Assembly (NCBI GenBank): GCA_009667805.1
Contig: CM019065.1
Location: forward strand, 14,830,952-14,894,951
Direction of reading: 5' to 3'
DNA from: Leptobrachium leishanense
Taxonomy: Eukaryota; Chordata; Amphibia; Anura; Megophryidae
DNA length: 64,000 nt
Program-made: the position numbers and the translations under genes
In this document: one piece after another, positions 49,240 through 59,794 of the stretch
Layout: each line of letters starts with the position of its first letter
Numbering within the stretch: the first letter of the stretch is position 1
Notes under the pieces: model-generated
Seen by the model: the letters and a program-made list of their open reading frames with translations, nothing else
Told to the model about the DNA's origin: nothing
The model's database searches: none

Positions 49240-50172
49240 TTAGGTGCGGTAGTTTTCCAGCTTATCATGCATTTTAGGATGAGTAGGACATTGAAATCGT
49301 ACATGTACCCCCAAACCACAATACAGGCACAATGCCTCACGAAAACGCCTTGTCCTCTCTTCCACTGTAAGCCTAGTACGGCCTAGTTGCATAGGCTCAG
49401 AGGGAGGAGATAACTCTCTTGGTGGTGCCTGAAAGACAGGGGCTAGCCTAGGTAACGGTCTCTTGGGTTTCTCTCTTGGAGTCCTTCTGTCCCTTATCTG
49501 ATTATTCAGATCTATACAATAATCAATGAGTTCACACAATACCTCAGGTAGTTTACGTGGAGCCAATTCATGCATCAATGACTCTGATAACCCCTCCATA
49601 AAAGCCAGAACCAGTGTCTCATTTGTCCAGTTCACATCAGAGATCAAGGTTTTAAATTCTATGGCATAATCAGAAACAGTCCTGTTCCCTTGACGTATGC
49701 GGAACAAGGATTTGCCAGCTACCGTGGCCTTTCTGGTAGGATTAAATGTACGTTGTAACTCGGCTATGAATTCTTTATAATCCCGTATGATAGGCTTCTC
49801 TGCCTCCCATAACGGAGTCGCCCATGTCAATGCTCTGCCAGACAGATGATTAATAATGAACCCCACTTTGGCAATGTCAGAGAAAAACATCTGTGGATTT
49901 AATTTAAAATGAATATCCACATGGAACAAAAATCCCCGGCACTCTGAGGGAGTACAATCAAACCTCATAGGAGCGGTCATGTGTACCTGGGATGTCTGAA
50001 CGACAGGGGACACAGGTATCTCAAGCGGGGGTGCAACCCCAGCTGGTTCCAGGTGAGCCGTACGAGTCAGGATAGTTTGTAAGGCAATAGCAAACTGATC
50101 CATCCTATGATCTTGCTCATCCTGTCTGGATACAAAGTTAGCCAAGTGCTGTGTTAAGTCTGCGGGATCCAT
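49240..50172 (-). CDS. gag of the inner Gypsy chromovirus
   Basis: 310 uninterrupted codons starting MDPADLTQHLANFV just 17 bases after the 5' LTR. Capsid-like middle part (GRALTWATPLWEAEKP, YKEFIAELQRTFNP), basic Pro-rich linker, MQLGRTRLTVEERTRRFREA and one zinc knuckle C-x2-C-x4-H-x4-C (CLYCGLGVHVRFQC). This layout matches Sushi-class elements, the group from which mammalian PEG10 and RTL genes were domesticated. It would form the particle packaging element RNA. pol follows in the -1 frame. Confidence 0.93.
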   Translation of the reverse strand: MDPADLTQHLANFVSRQDEQDHRMDQFAIALQTILTRTAHLEPAGVAPPLEIPVSPVVQTSQVHMTAPMRFDCTPSECRGFLFHVDIHFKLNPQMFFSDIAKVGFIINHLSGRALTWATPLWEAEKPIIRDYKEFIAELQRTFNPTRKATVAGKSLFRIRQGNRTVSDYAIEFKTLISDVNWTNETLVLAFMEGLSESLMHELAPRKLPEVLCELIDYCIDLNNQIRDRRTPREKPKRPLPRLAPVFQAPPRELSPPSEPMQLGRTRLTVEERTRRFREALCLYCGLGVHVRFQCPTHPKMHDKLENYRT

Positions 50173-50188
50173 AGTGGCCAGATCGTAA

Positions 50189-50737
50189 TGTCACGGTTCC
50201 CAGATCCCACCATGCAGTACTTAACGCCCTACACTCCACAGAGCCCAGAAGCTACCAACAGAGTAGCCGTGAAAAGATCGCTAACTGTCTGGTTGTTAGA
50301 ATTGGCCAGGTAAACTAGCTAGACAGAAAGGGTTAACAACACGGGGGAGTAGTCAGCCGAGCCAGAATCAGGAATACAGAGTTCAGAATGGTCAAATGGA
50401 ATAGTCGGGTCGATATCAGAGCAGTAGCGTAGTACAAGAAAATGGTCTAGGGCAACAGAAGGCAGAATAGTCAGAAACAAGCAGAGGTCAATAACGGGTT
50501 AATTCAATATAGCAGTCAGGTACAAGGAGCTCAGGTATGGATAACCACGATCTGGCAACTGCTGAGAATACACTGAGGGTTTTGAAAGACCTTCACCAGG
50601 CCACGCCCCCCACTCAAGCCTTGCCTCATGCAACCACCTCCCTGCCTGTCTCCATTTAAACCAGGCTTTGGTCAGCGAGCAGCATCAGACATGCTGCCCT
50701 CAAGCACACAGGTAGGGCTGGAAGCTCCCACGTTACA
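50189..50737 (-). repeat. 5' LTR of the inner Gypsy element
   Basis: 549 bp, TGTAACGTGGGAGCTTCC ... CCGTGACA on the minus strand. Differences from the 3' LTR include a few 1-bp indels and substitutions. Confidence 0.9.
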
Positions 50738-50741
50738 CAAA

Positions 50742-51917
50742 CGAAGCAAAAAGATGCAATAATATGGCAACTGTTGCCTTTGTAGTCAGCTGGGTAACTG
50801 GAATGACCTCTGGCTTTTTTGAGTGAGCATCAGTTATAATGAAGAAGATTTGTCCCCTTATGGGACCTGCAAAATCCAAGCAAAGGCGAAACCAGGGAAC
50901 CGTGGGCCAAGTCCAGGGTTGAATGCATCCTCGAGGGGGGTCTCTGGCAGTTTGTGCACATCCTACACAAGCATTGACATATGCCGTGATATCTGCATCT
51001 ATGTTCGGCCACCACACATAGCCCCGTGCTTTCTGTTTCATCCGCTTGGTTCCAGGGTGACCAGTATGTAGCAAGTTTAAGATGTGTCCTTGGAGGGATT
51101 TTGGAATGACCACTCGGTCTCCCCGTAAGACACAATTCTCCTTCACAAACAATTCCACCCGCTTACGGTAGTAAAGTTCATGTTCCTGTGATACCGTCGC
51201 AGGCCAGCCATCTCGTATAAGGGTAAGCACGTTTGTCAGAAGGGTATCCCTCACAGTATGGGCTGCTATCTCTCTGGATGTCAGGAGGTGTGAGGTGGTG
51301 TACCTACAACTCTTGACTGATGGTGTCGACTCTAGAGGCAGTTCTGTGAGACGGGACATTGCATCTGCTTTTGCATTGGCATCATGACTTCGATACTGTA
51401 TGCGGTAGCTGTATGCTCCCAAGAACAGGGCGTAACGCTGGAGACAGGCTGCAGTTGTCTGAGAGATTCCTTTGTAAGGGCTAAAAATTTGAAGAAGCGA
51501 TTTATGATCCGTTAATATAGTAAACTCTCTACCATACAGGTAAAGATGAAACTTCCGAATTGCCCATATCAGTGCAAGTGCCTCTTTATCAATTTAAGAG
51601 TAATTGCTCTCTGTCTTCGTCAAGGATCTGGAGGCGAAGGCCACCGGTTTCTCAGAGCCATCCGGTAGGATGTGGGAAAGAACAGAGCCCAGACCATAAG
51701 GAGAGGCATCACAAGCCAGGGTGAGAGGCTTCTGGAGGTCGTAGTGCACAAGCATACGTGACGCTAACAGTTTCCGTTTAGAGGACTCAAAGGCATGTTG
51801 ACATTCAACTGACCAGTCCCACCTGGAGTGTTTCTCCAGGAGCTTATGCAGTGGAAACAATGTATGAGCAAGGTATGGAAGAAATTTATTATAGTAGTAA
51901 AGCAGGCCAAGGTACAA
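50742..51917 (-). pseudogene. RNase H and integrase of the outer Gypsy element
   Basis: RNase H part: LTLACDASPYGLGSVLSHIL, then YSYRIQYRSHDANAKADAMS. Integrase: HTGHPGTKRMKQKARGYVWW, CVGCAQ, LCLDFAGPIRGQIFFIITDA ending LHLFASF at the inner insertion. A stop separates RNase H segments near 51594. Similarity is to the mag/K02A2.6-type Gypsy group. Confidence 0.85.
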
Positions 51918-53344
51918 TCATAGTTGATTGACACTTGTTGGGGCTGGAGCTTTGACTAAAGCATCGACCTTGTCTTCAGCAGTATGAATGCCCTCTGCAT
52001 CTACTAAGTGGCCACAAAACTCCAATTTAGGCACCATGAATTTGCATTTTGTCAAATTTACCTTGAGACCTTGGTCCTGAAGTCTTTGTAAAACGAGCTC
52101 TACATTCTGCTTGTGTTCTTGGTCCATGCGACCAGTGATGAGCGTGTCATCTAATAGACACTGAGTGAAGGGAATGTCTGCTAAAATTTCATCCATCTTT
52201 CTTTGCGAGATGGCTGGTGCTGATGCAATGCCAAACACCATTCGATTGTATTCGTACAAACCCCTGTGAGTGTTAATTAGGGATGTGCGTTTCGGGTTTC
52301 GGAATTTCGGAATTTTCACGAAATTTCCCGATTCGTGTTTTCGGATCCGGCCGATTTTCCGAAAGTTTTTAGATCCGAAAATGGCAGATCCAAAAAGTTT
52401 TCCGAGCCGAAACGAAATATTTTCGGAATTTTCGAATGGACTTGAAATGTGTCAAATCGAAATTTATTGCTTTGAAACGAGGAGAACAGACGTTCCGAAA
52501 AAACGAAAATTTCCAAAATCACGAAAAGTCGATACAAAAAACGAGCTAAGTGACACGAAAATACGAAAAATGGTCGATATTCTGAAATAAAAATGTACAC
52601 GAAAAACGAGTCTAGCCGAACCGAATCGAAACAGAAATTGGTCGAAACGAGCCGAATCGAAAAGTTTAAACATCCGAAAATTCGAACCGAATCGAACCGA
52701 AAAAAAAATCGGTGCACAAGCCTAGTGTTAATGGTGAGGTTTTTTTCGAGAAGAGGGGTGGACCTCAAACTGTAAGTAAGCTTGTCATAGATCAATCTTG
52801 GTGAACTTCTGTCCCCCAGCAAGTGAAGCAAAGATGTCATCTACTCTGGGTAGAGGATACTGGTCTACCTCAAGTTGGCTATTCAGTACCATGCGAAAAT
52901 CACCACAGATTTGCAATTCACCATTTGATTTCTTTACTGGAACAATAAGTGATGCCCAAGCACTGCGCTCTACCTTGGAAATGACACCCTGTTCTTCTAG
53001 CCAGATTAGTTCAGTTTCCACTCCCACTCTAAGGGCAAACAGCAAACAAAAAAAGAGCCTTGAAGAATTTGGGATGAGCATCCGGTTTCAGCTTGAGCCT
53101 CACACAGTCATTTTTGATTTTCCCTAACTCGTCAGTGAAAACCTCAGGGAAACACTGTTTTAAGGATTCCACCCATCCATCATCATGTCCTGATGGGACT
53201 GGCAGGGTGTTGCAAGGAATCTTGATGTTATCCGGCATTCCCAGATGAGTGATCCAATCTCTGCCAAAGAGAGGCAGTCCTCCATTTTTCAGGATATATA
53301 GTGGTAGTCTCTTTGTCTGGCCCCTGTATGATATCTTGTATGAG
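51918..53344 (-). pseudogene. Reverse transcriptase of the outer Gypsy element
   Basis: From high coordinates: PLFGRDWITHLGMP (protease end), VFTDELGKIK, ETELIWLEEQGVISKVERSA, VPVKKSNGELQICGDFRMVL, EVDQYPLPRVDDIFASLAGG, then interrupted by the MITE at 52278-52724, then NTHRGLYEYNRMVFGIASAP and the catalytic CLLDDTLITG. One frameshift near 53050. Removing the MITE with one 8-bp duplication makes the junction read in frame. Confidence 0.88.
52278..52724 (-). mobile_element. hAT-type MITE in the Gypsy RT
   Basis: Perfect 8-bp duplication GTGTTAAT on both sides (52270-52277, 52725-52732). Ends TAGGGATGTGCGTTTCGGG and GGTGCACAAGCCTA. Inverted relative to the longer copy at 8431-9202. 447 bp, non-coding, rich in TTCGGA/CGAAA words. 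Confidence 0.88.
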
Positions 53345-53711
53345 AGCATGTGTGAAGCCTTCTAAGTGAAACCTTCCAAGTGAGCACTTAGAGATCTTCT
53401 GGTGATCTTCTGGTGAGTGATTTTGATTTTTGTTTCAAACAGATCTTTTCTATTCATTTTAAGGTTTTAAGTTAGGTCTGGTGTGTAAATTAGGTTAGGC
53501 TGGTGACTCATTCCTCTTAGTGATTATCATAGAATTGGAATCAATTGGGTGCTATTTGCTAAAGTGGTTAAACTTTGTCCACGCCTTGCTGGGGGAGGTG
53601 TTCTTAGGTGACTATATAAAGCTTTGGGGATATTAGCTTGTCTAATAAGAGCTTGTGTGAAGCCTTCTAAGTGAAGCCTTCCAAGTGAGCACTTAGAGAT
53701 CTTCTGGTGAT
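53343..53711 (+). promoter_or_regulatory. Duplicated 5' UTR segment and TATA box of the CR1 element
   Basis: A segment of about 64 bp beginning AGAGC[A/T]TGTGTGAAGCC occurs at 53343 and 53648, 305 bp apart. TATATAAA (53613-53620) lies about 30 bases before the second copy, so transcription could start at its beginning; this is an inference. Confidence 0.5.
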
Positions 53712-53796
53712 ACTCTGGAGGTAGTCTGAGGTTAGACAGGAGGTAGAAAACCTACAAAAAGGTAAGCTTTGTTGGCTTAAATCCATTCTTTTCATA

Positions 53797-54716
53797 ATGG
53801 CAGGCTTGGTCCAGTGTAAGAGCTGTCATGCATTTGTTTTTAGATCCAATTTTTGAAGGTTTGGAGTGTGCCTGATATGTAGGCAGCTCTCTTTATTGCA
53901 GCAGGAAAATGCCTGTTTGAAGTCTGAGGTTTGTAAATTATCTGTTAGACAAACTCAGGCTATGACTGTTACAAAGCCACTGCCACAGAGGCCTCCTAGG
54001 AGCGGCAGATGGACTACTGTAGGATCTGGTAGACTTAGAGTTGTGGATAGAAAACATGTCCCACAGTCTGTGGCTCTTCTTAATTCATTTGAGGCACTTT
54101 CAGAGTGTAGTGGTGAGACGGAAGTAGGCTCAGACACCATAGTTGAGGAACCACCATCCCCTATGCCTAAGGTATGCAGGACTGCAACCAAGAGCAAAAA
54201 GGAAAATGTGGGACATGATAGAAGGCAACTGTTGCTGGGTGATTCTATCATAAGAGGTGTTGAGCTGGAGAGTAGTGGTTTGTGAGATGTCTTCTTGGGG
54301 CTACTGCTCGTAGAGACAAGAGACGTATTCTCAATATTGTCAAACAAGCAAAGCAGCAAGGGGAAGTGGACGTTCTAGTCCATCTAGGGACAAATGACTT
54401 GGCTAGCAATGAGGTTTCTGAGATTAAGGAAGATTTTTGTGTTCTTGGAGGTGAAATACAGCAGATTGTGTCCACTGTGTCATTCTCTGAAGTTTTGCCT
54501 GTGCATAACATTCAAGATAGGCAGATGCGCAATAGGGAATTTAATTTTTGGCTTCGGGAATGGTGTCTGGAGCAAGGATTTGGCTTTGTGTCCCATGATA
54601 GCTCTAATTGGAGCAGAAAGGAACTGTATAAAAAAGATGGTTTGCATCTTACTCATAGGGGAACATATGTTCTCAGTGAGAAGTTCAAAGGTTTCACAAA
54701 GAAATATTTAAACTAG
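53797..54716 (+). pseudogene. CR1 ORF1: zinc-ribbon and SGNH esterase-like protein
   Basis: Starts MAGLVQCKSCHAFVF, with CKSC and CLICRQ cysteine pairs, a coiled-coil-like QQENACLKSEVCKL, a low-complexity middle, then LLGDSIIRGVE, DVLVHLGTNDL and KDGLHLTHRGTYVLS: the GDS, GTND and DGxH blocks of SGNH hydrolases described for CR1 ORF1 proteins. Lesions: stop TGA near 53855 and a one-base frameshift near 54275. The long uninterrupted parts are 53866-54285 and 54282-54716. Confidence 0.85.
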
Positions 54717-54779
54717 GAGGGGGGGGACAAAAGGGTAAAAAACAATCTGCCTGATTGTCCCCCAAAACTAAATCGGAGG

Positions 54780-57700
54780 GTGCAAGCAACATGCAGGGAA
54801 AAAAATGACAAGCTCAGAGTCGTGTCTATAAATGCTCGCAGTTTAGTCAATAAAATCAATGAACTGGAGGCAATGATGGCAGCTGAAAAAGTAGATTTAG
54901 TGGTGGTTACTGAGACATGGTTCAGTGAGAAAAATAACTGGGACATAACAATACCGGGGTACTCTTTATGTAGAAAAGACAGAGAAGGTAGGAAAGGAGG
55001 AGGAGTGGCCCTGTATGTGAAAAACAACATAAAAACGAACCAAATAAAAGTGAGCGAGGTGAACATAGAGTCAGTTTGGGTTACGCTAACATTTGGCAAT
55101 CATACAGTAGCTCGTGTAGGTGTGATCTATAGACCCCCTGGACAAGTAGAAGAGCTAGATAATCTGCTGTTTGAGGAAATAGCCAAAATGGCAATGAAGG
55201 GGGAAGTTATTATCATGGGGGACTTTAATCTTCCTGATGTGAACTGGAAAACCAAAACAGCTGGGTGCACCAGTAGTACAAATATTCTAAACTCCCTACT
55301 GGGATTATCTCTAACACAAGTAGTTGAGGAGCCGACCCGTAAAGAGGCCATATTGGATTTAATACTCATAAATGGAGGTTTGGTATCGGACGTTGTTGTA
55401 GGTGAAAATTTGGAATCTATTGATCACCAGTCAGTATGGTTTAATATAAGAACAGGGATGAAGCCGCACCACACAAAAACAAAAGTTTTAGGCTGGGGTC
55501 AGACGAGCGCACTTTTAACGTGCGTTCTGGCGCACATAATTACGGCCGCACTAGCAGCAAATGACAGGCAATGACGGCCAATATACGAAGTATGGTCGCA
55601 CGAAAGTCCGGCCGTGCAACGCAAGTGGAAAACGAATGCATTTTTTTGAGAACGCCGAACCGCTAGTACGGACGTACAGAGTGCGCAGCTGCGGCATAGC
55701 GACGTGTGTGCGTGATTAGGAGATGTCAGACACTGCTAATGTCCAGCCTACATAAAGTCCAGACGCAAAAAGAGTATTATTGACGATCCGTAAAAAATCA
55801 TGCACGAAAATTGCGCATCGTATGACCGTTTTCGCGAATTCCGTGAAAAAATACGTCAATTCGTTCGGACGAACTTTTTTACGTTCGCGTGTAAAAATGC
55901 TCTCGTCTGACCCTAGCCTTAGACTTTAAAAATACTGATTTTTCTAAAATGAGATTTTGTGTGAAGGAGTCATTATCAGACTGGAGGAGTTTAAATGGAG
56001 TCCAGGAGAAATGGGATTATTTAAAGGAAGCATTATTGAAGGCCGCAGGCAATTGCATTCGGCTTGTTAGCAAAAACAAAAAAGGGAAGAAACCATTGTG
56101 GTACTCTGCAGAAGTGGCCAAAATAGTGAAGAACAAAAAGACAGCATTCAATAATTATAAAAAAACTCAGAGTGAAGAAGATAGGCAAACCTATAACATT
56201 AGGCAGAAAGCGGCAAAGCAATTTATAAGAGATTCCAAAGCACACGCAGAAGAGAAAATAGCTCAGTCAGTAAAAAAGGGGGACAAAACATTTTTTAGAT
56301 ACATAAACGAGAAAAGAAAAGTAAAACAAGGATTAGTTTGATTAAAAACAAAGGAAGGAAGGTATGTAGAAGAGGATAAAAGTCTCGCTGACTGCCTCAA
56401 TGAATATTTTTGTTCAGTTTTTGCAGAAGAAAAGGAAGGAAAGGGACCTCAGTTAGGAGGAAACACTAAAGAGACATTTACATATGAGTTTACAGAGAAG
56501 GAGATTCTACAGCAGCTGTCTAAAGTAAAGACAAATAAGTCAATGGGGCCTGATGGGATACACCCTAAATTATTAAAAGAGCTCAGTGATGTAATAGCAA
56601 AACCGTTAACAGATTTATTTAACCAATCCTTGCTAACGGGAGTCGTCCCAGAAGACTGGAAATTAGCAAATGTTGTGCCCATTTACAAGAAGGGTAGTAG
56701 GGAGGAATCGGGGAACTATAGGCCAGTTAGTCTTACGTCAGTAGTGGGGAAATTAATGGAAACCATGTTAAAGGAAAGGATTGTTGAACATCTAAAAACA
56801 CATAGATTACAGGATCAGAAACAACATGGGTTTACCTCAGGGAGATCATGCCAAACTAATCTTATTGATTTTTTTGATTGGGTAACAAAAATAATAGACA
56901 CAGGTGGTGCAGTAAACATTGCTTATTTAGATTTCAGTAAGGCTTTTGATACTGTTCCGCATAGAAGGCTTATCAATAAATTGCAATCTTTGAGCTTGGA
57001 TTCCAATATTGTTGAATGAATTAGGCAGTGGCTGAGTGACAGGCAACAGAGGGTTGTGGTAAATGGAGTTAATTCGGCGCAAGGTCTTGTTACCAGTGGG
57101 GTACCTCAGGGGTCAGTACTTGGACCCATTCTCTTTAATATTTTTATTAGTGATATTGCAGAAGGTATTAGTGGAAAAGTATGACTTTTGCTGTTGACAC
57201 AAGATTTGCAACAGGATTGACGTTCCTGGAGGGATCAGCCAAATGACAGATGATTTAGGTAAACTAAAAAAATGGTCGGAGCTGTGGCAATTGAGTTTTA
57301 ATGTGGATAAGTGCAAGATAATGCACCTGGGACGTAAAAACCCAAGGGCTGAATATAGAATATTTGATACAGTCCTAACCTCAACATCTGAGGAAAGGGA
57401 TTTAGGGTTATTATTTCAGAGGATCTAAGGGTAAGTAGTCAATGTAATAGAGCAGCAGGAAATTCTAGCAGAATGCTTGGTTGTGTAGGGAGGGGTATTA
57501 GCAGTAGGAAAAGGGAAGTGCTCATGCCACTGTACAGAGCACTGGTGAGACCTCACTTGGAGTACTGTGTGCAGTACTGGAGACCGTATCTCCAGAAGGA
57601 TATAGACATCTTAGAGAGAGTTCAGAGAAGGGCTACTAAAATGGTGTACGGCTTGAAGGAGAATAGTTACCAGGAAAGGCTTAATGATTTTAACATGTAC

Positions 57701-57994
57701 AGCTTGGAAAAAAGACGAGACAGAGGAGATATGATAGAAACATTTAAATACGTAAAGGGAATCCACAAGGTAGAGGAAGGGAGTATATTTAAATGGAAAC
57801 AAAGTAGCAAAACAAGAGGACATAGTGTTAGATTAGAGGGGCAAAGGTTTAAAAGTAACATCAGGAAGCAATATTTTACTGAGAGGGTGGTGGATACATG
57901 GAACAGCCTTCCAGTTGAAGTGGTAGAGGCCAAAACAGTAATTGAATTTAAGCAAGCATGGGAGAGGCATAAGGCTATCCTAAACAAAAGATAA
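54780..57994 (+). pseudogene. CR1 ORF2: endonuclease and reverse transcriptase
   Basis: Endonuclease: RVVSINARSLVNKINELEAM, VVVTETWFSEKN, GGGVALYVKNN, VGVIYRPPG, IIMGDFNLPDVNW, then cut by the MITE. It continues DFKNTDFSKM, an RT with [86 protein letters not shown], and the C-terminal YRALVRPHLEYCVQYWRPYL. Stops at 56339 and 57017 and shifts near 57180 and 57426. The catalytic FADD box reads FAVD at about 57190, so one of the two metal-binding aspartates is lost. Confidence 0.92.
55491..55918 (+). mobile_element. TTA-type MITE inside the CR1 endonuclease
   Basis: Bounded by TTA on both sides (55488-55490, 55919-55921), ends GGCTGGGGTCAGACGAGCGC and GTCTGACCCTAGCC. Removal of the 428 bp plus one TTA restores the LINE reading frame exactly. 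Same family as 2074, 7283 and 12939. Confidence 0.92.
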
Positions 57995-58099
57995 ATCCAG
58001 GTTAAGTATCCATGTAATTGGGCAGACTAGATGGGCCGAAGGGTCTTATCTGCCGACGTTTATCTATGTTTCTATGTTTCTATCTTTACCTTTGCGCAA

Positions 58100-59109
58100 C
58101 CAAGTGGATGGAGTACTTGCAATGAGTATGTCTGCAGCTATATTGGATTGGGGCGGACAGTTGCCTGGATCTGAAGTTTTTTCCACTGTTTATCTGTGAT
58201 AACTGACACTGTAGCTCCTGTATCAGCATCCATCTTTAGTCTCTTCCCTTCAATGGTTACTTGTACTGTCATTGCAGGGTGTGACAAGTGTAGACGATGT
58301 ATAGATAAACTATGTAATGCCTCATCGTTGTCAGAGTCAGATGTAGATGATGTAAGTTTCTGTACCTTGTAAGTCTTCTTCTGAGGGTACTGCGGCTTTT
58401 GTCCTTGTACATTCCATTTACGGCAAACACGTTTGAGATGGCCCATTTTTCCACATTGAAGACAAGGTTGATCCTTAAACCGACAGGTTTTTGAGTCATG
58501 GTCTGTATTACCGCACCGCTAACAAGCTGGCGTGGGTTTGGGTCTGTATCTCCAGTTGACTGTAGCAACTGCGGTTCTGAAAACTTCCTCTTTCTCTCCT
58601 TCTTTGTGGATCTGAGGGTGCAATTCCTCCGTATCCCTGAAAGCCATCTCCATGACTGATGCTATCTCAACTGCGCTTGTAAGGGTGAGTCCCTTTTTTG
58701 TCAGAAGTTTCCTTTCAATCGTTTCACTATTCAGTCCCAGGACAAACTTGTACCTCAAAGCTGTCGGTAGGTACTCCCCAAATGAACAGGTGGAGGTCAA
58801 TTTGCGAAGGGCCACCACATAGGCTTTAATATTTTCGCCCAGCTGCTGCTGCCATTGATAAAAAATAAATCTTTCTGCAATTTCCAGCGGTTTTGGCTGA
58901 AAGTGATCCTCTAATAGTTTCAGGAGTTCCTGTAGCGCCTTGCTTGTTTCTCAGGGAATAGAAGGTCTCTTAGAGTGTCATATGTGTTAGCCCCCCCGGC
59001 TCAGGGGGTATGCTGTGTTAGCATTGAAGTACTGCTCTAATCTCTCAGCCCAGGAGCTCCAGGATGTTTTCTCTCCATCAAACTCAGTTGATGTGCCTAT
59101 CAGTGCCAT
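58100..59109 (-). pseudogene. gag and protease of the outer Gypsy element
   Basis: ATG at 59109-59107 opens MALIGTSTEFDGEKTSWSSW then AERLEQYFNANT; after frame changes LRKLTSTCSFGEYLPTALRY, two zinc knuckles (the first containing a stop at 58519, the second CLQCGKMGHLKRVC) and the protease MDADTGATVSVITDKQWKKL. It is interrupted just downstream by the CR1 LINE, after LHPLGCAKVK in another frame. Several stops and shifts. Confidence 0.85.
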
Positions 59110-59385
59110 GTTCTTGCTGCTGGATGGCAGTTTGTGCTCTATCTGGCTGTCAATCCCTTTTTTATTTTCTTCAGGCTGAGCAGGCCTTTACAAATCTCAT
59201 TCTCGTCGCCAGGGCCGGTGCAAGCATTTTTGTCTAGTCAGGCGAAGGTGCATTTTGGTGCCCCAGCATCCGTGTCATGTCAAGCCAATAAGGATAGAGG
59301 TGCCATGATAATTTCTATATATACACATACATATATACACACACTAGGGTTGCTCATATTGGTATATTTGCCCCCAGATCACATG
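59110..59385. other. Broken end of the Gypsy element and repeat debris
   Basis: A short gag leader, then CCAGGGCCGGTGCAAGC (59206), a motif common at the end of a vertebrate DNA-transposon-derived repeat, and a dinucleotide-rich stretch (59318-59345). No 5' LTR matching 40878-41124 is present. Confidence 0.45.
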
Positions 59386-59794
59386 TAGGGATGAGCTGTT
59401 CAGTTCAATCAGTTCAGAGTTCGCATCGAACATAACCTGTTCGCATGTTTGCGAACTCCGAACATTTCCGCTTGTTCGTCACGTGTTCGCCCACAATGCA
59501 ACACAATGGACCACAATGTACTTTTCCACTGGCTTGAAGCTTGTAATTGGCTACAGCCTTGCATCTGACCACAATCATGGGCTCACAGAGCTAAGTCCCG
59601 CAGCACACTATATAAGGCTTCCACACAGCGCTTCTGCACATGTTTGAGAGGAGATTTCATAGGAGATTGTTGTTGTGTTAGTGTGTGTTCTTACTGCCAG
59701 TCTGCCACCAGCTACTGGGGGGGGGGGTCTCATCTACTAGGGGGTCTCATTTCTACCAAATATCTGGGAATTGTTGTAATCTTTGTGTTCTCAC

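Larger units (their letters stand above)
45322..50737 (-). mobile_element. Inner Gypsy chromovirus (Sushi-like), complete but mutated
   Basis: Two LTRs of 548 and 549 bp differing at about twenty positions by eye, flanked by the 4-bp duplication CAAA (45318-45321 and 50738-50741). Minus-strand order: gag, protease, RT, RNase H, integrase, chromodomain. Deleting it with one CAAA rejoins the outer integrase (LHLFASF then GI). A polypurine tract GGAGAGGGGGGTAC lies at 45870-45883. No obvious tRNA primer site follows the 5' LTR; only 17 bases separate LTR and gag ATG. Confidence 0.93.
53345..58081 (+). mobile_element. CR1-type LINE, nearly full length
   Basis: 5' UTR with a duplicated segment and TATA box, ORF1 with an esterase-like domain, ORF2 with endonuclease and RT, and a 3' end GGGCAGACTAGATGGGCC leading to (TTTCTATG)n. 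Inserted in the protease region of the outer Gypsy element. It contains a MITE at 55491-55918. I choose CR1 over L2 because of the ORF1 esterase and the tail. Confidence 0.85.
40878..59109 (-). mobile_element. Outer Ty3/Gypsy element, minus strand, heavily interrupted
   Basis: 3' LTR at 40878-41124, then reading up the coordinates: polyprotein C-terminus (41181-41460), integrase end (44693-45317), integrase and RNase H (50742-51917), reverse transcriptase (51918-53344), protease and gag (58100-59109). Foreign insertions: 41461-44692, 45322-50737, 52278-52724, 53345-58081. The 5' LTR is absent; the sequence is cut soon after gag by unrelated repeats. Confidence 0.85.
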
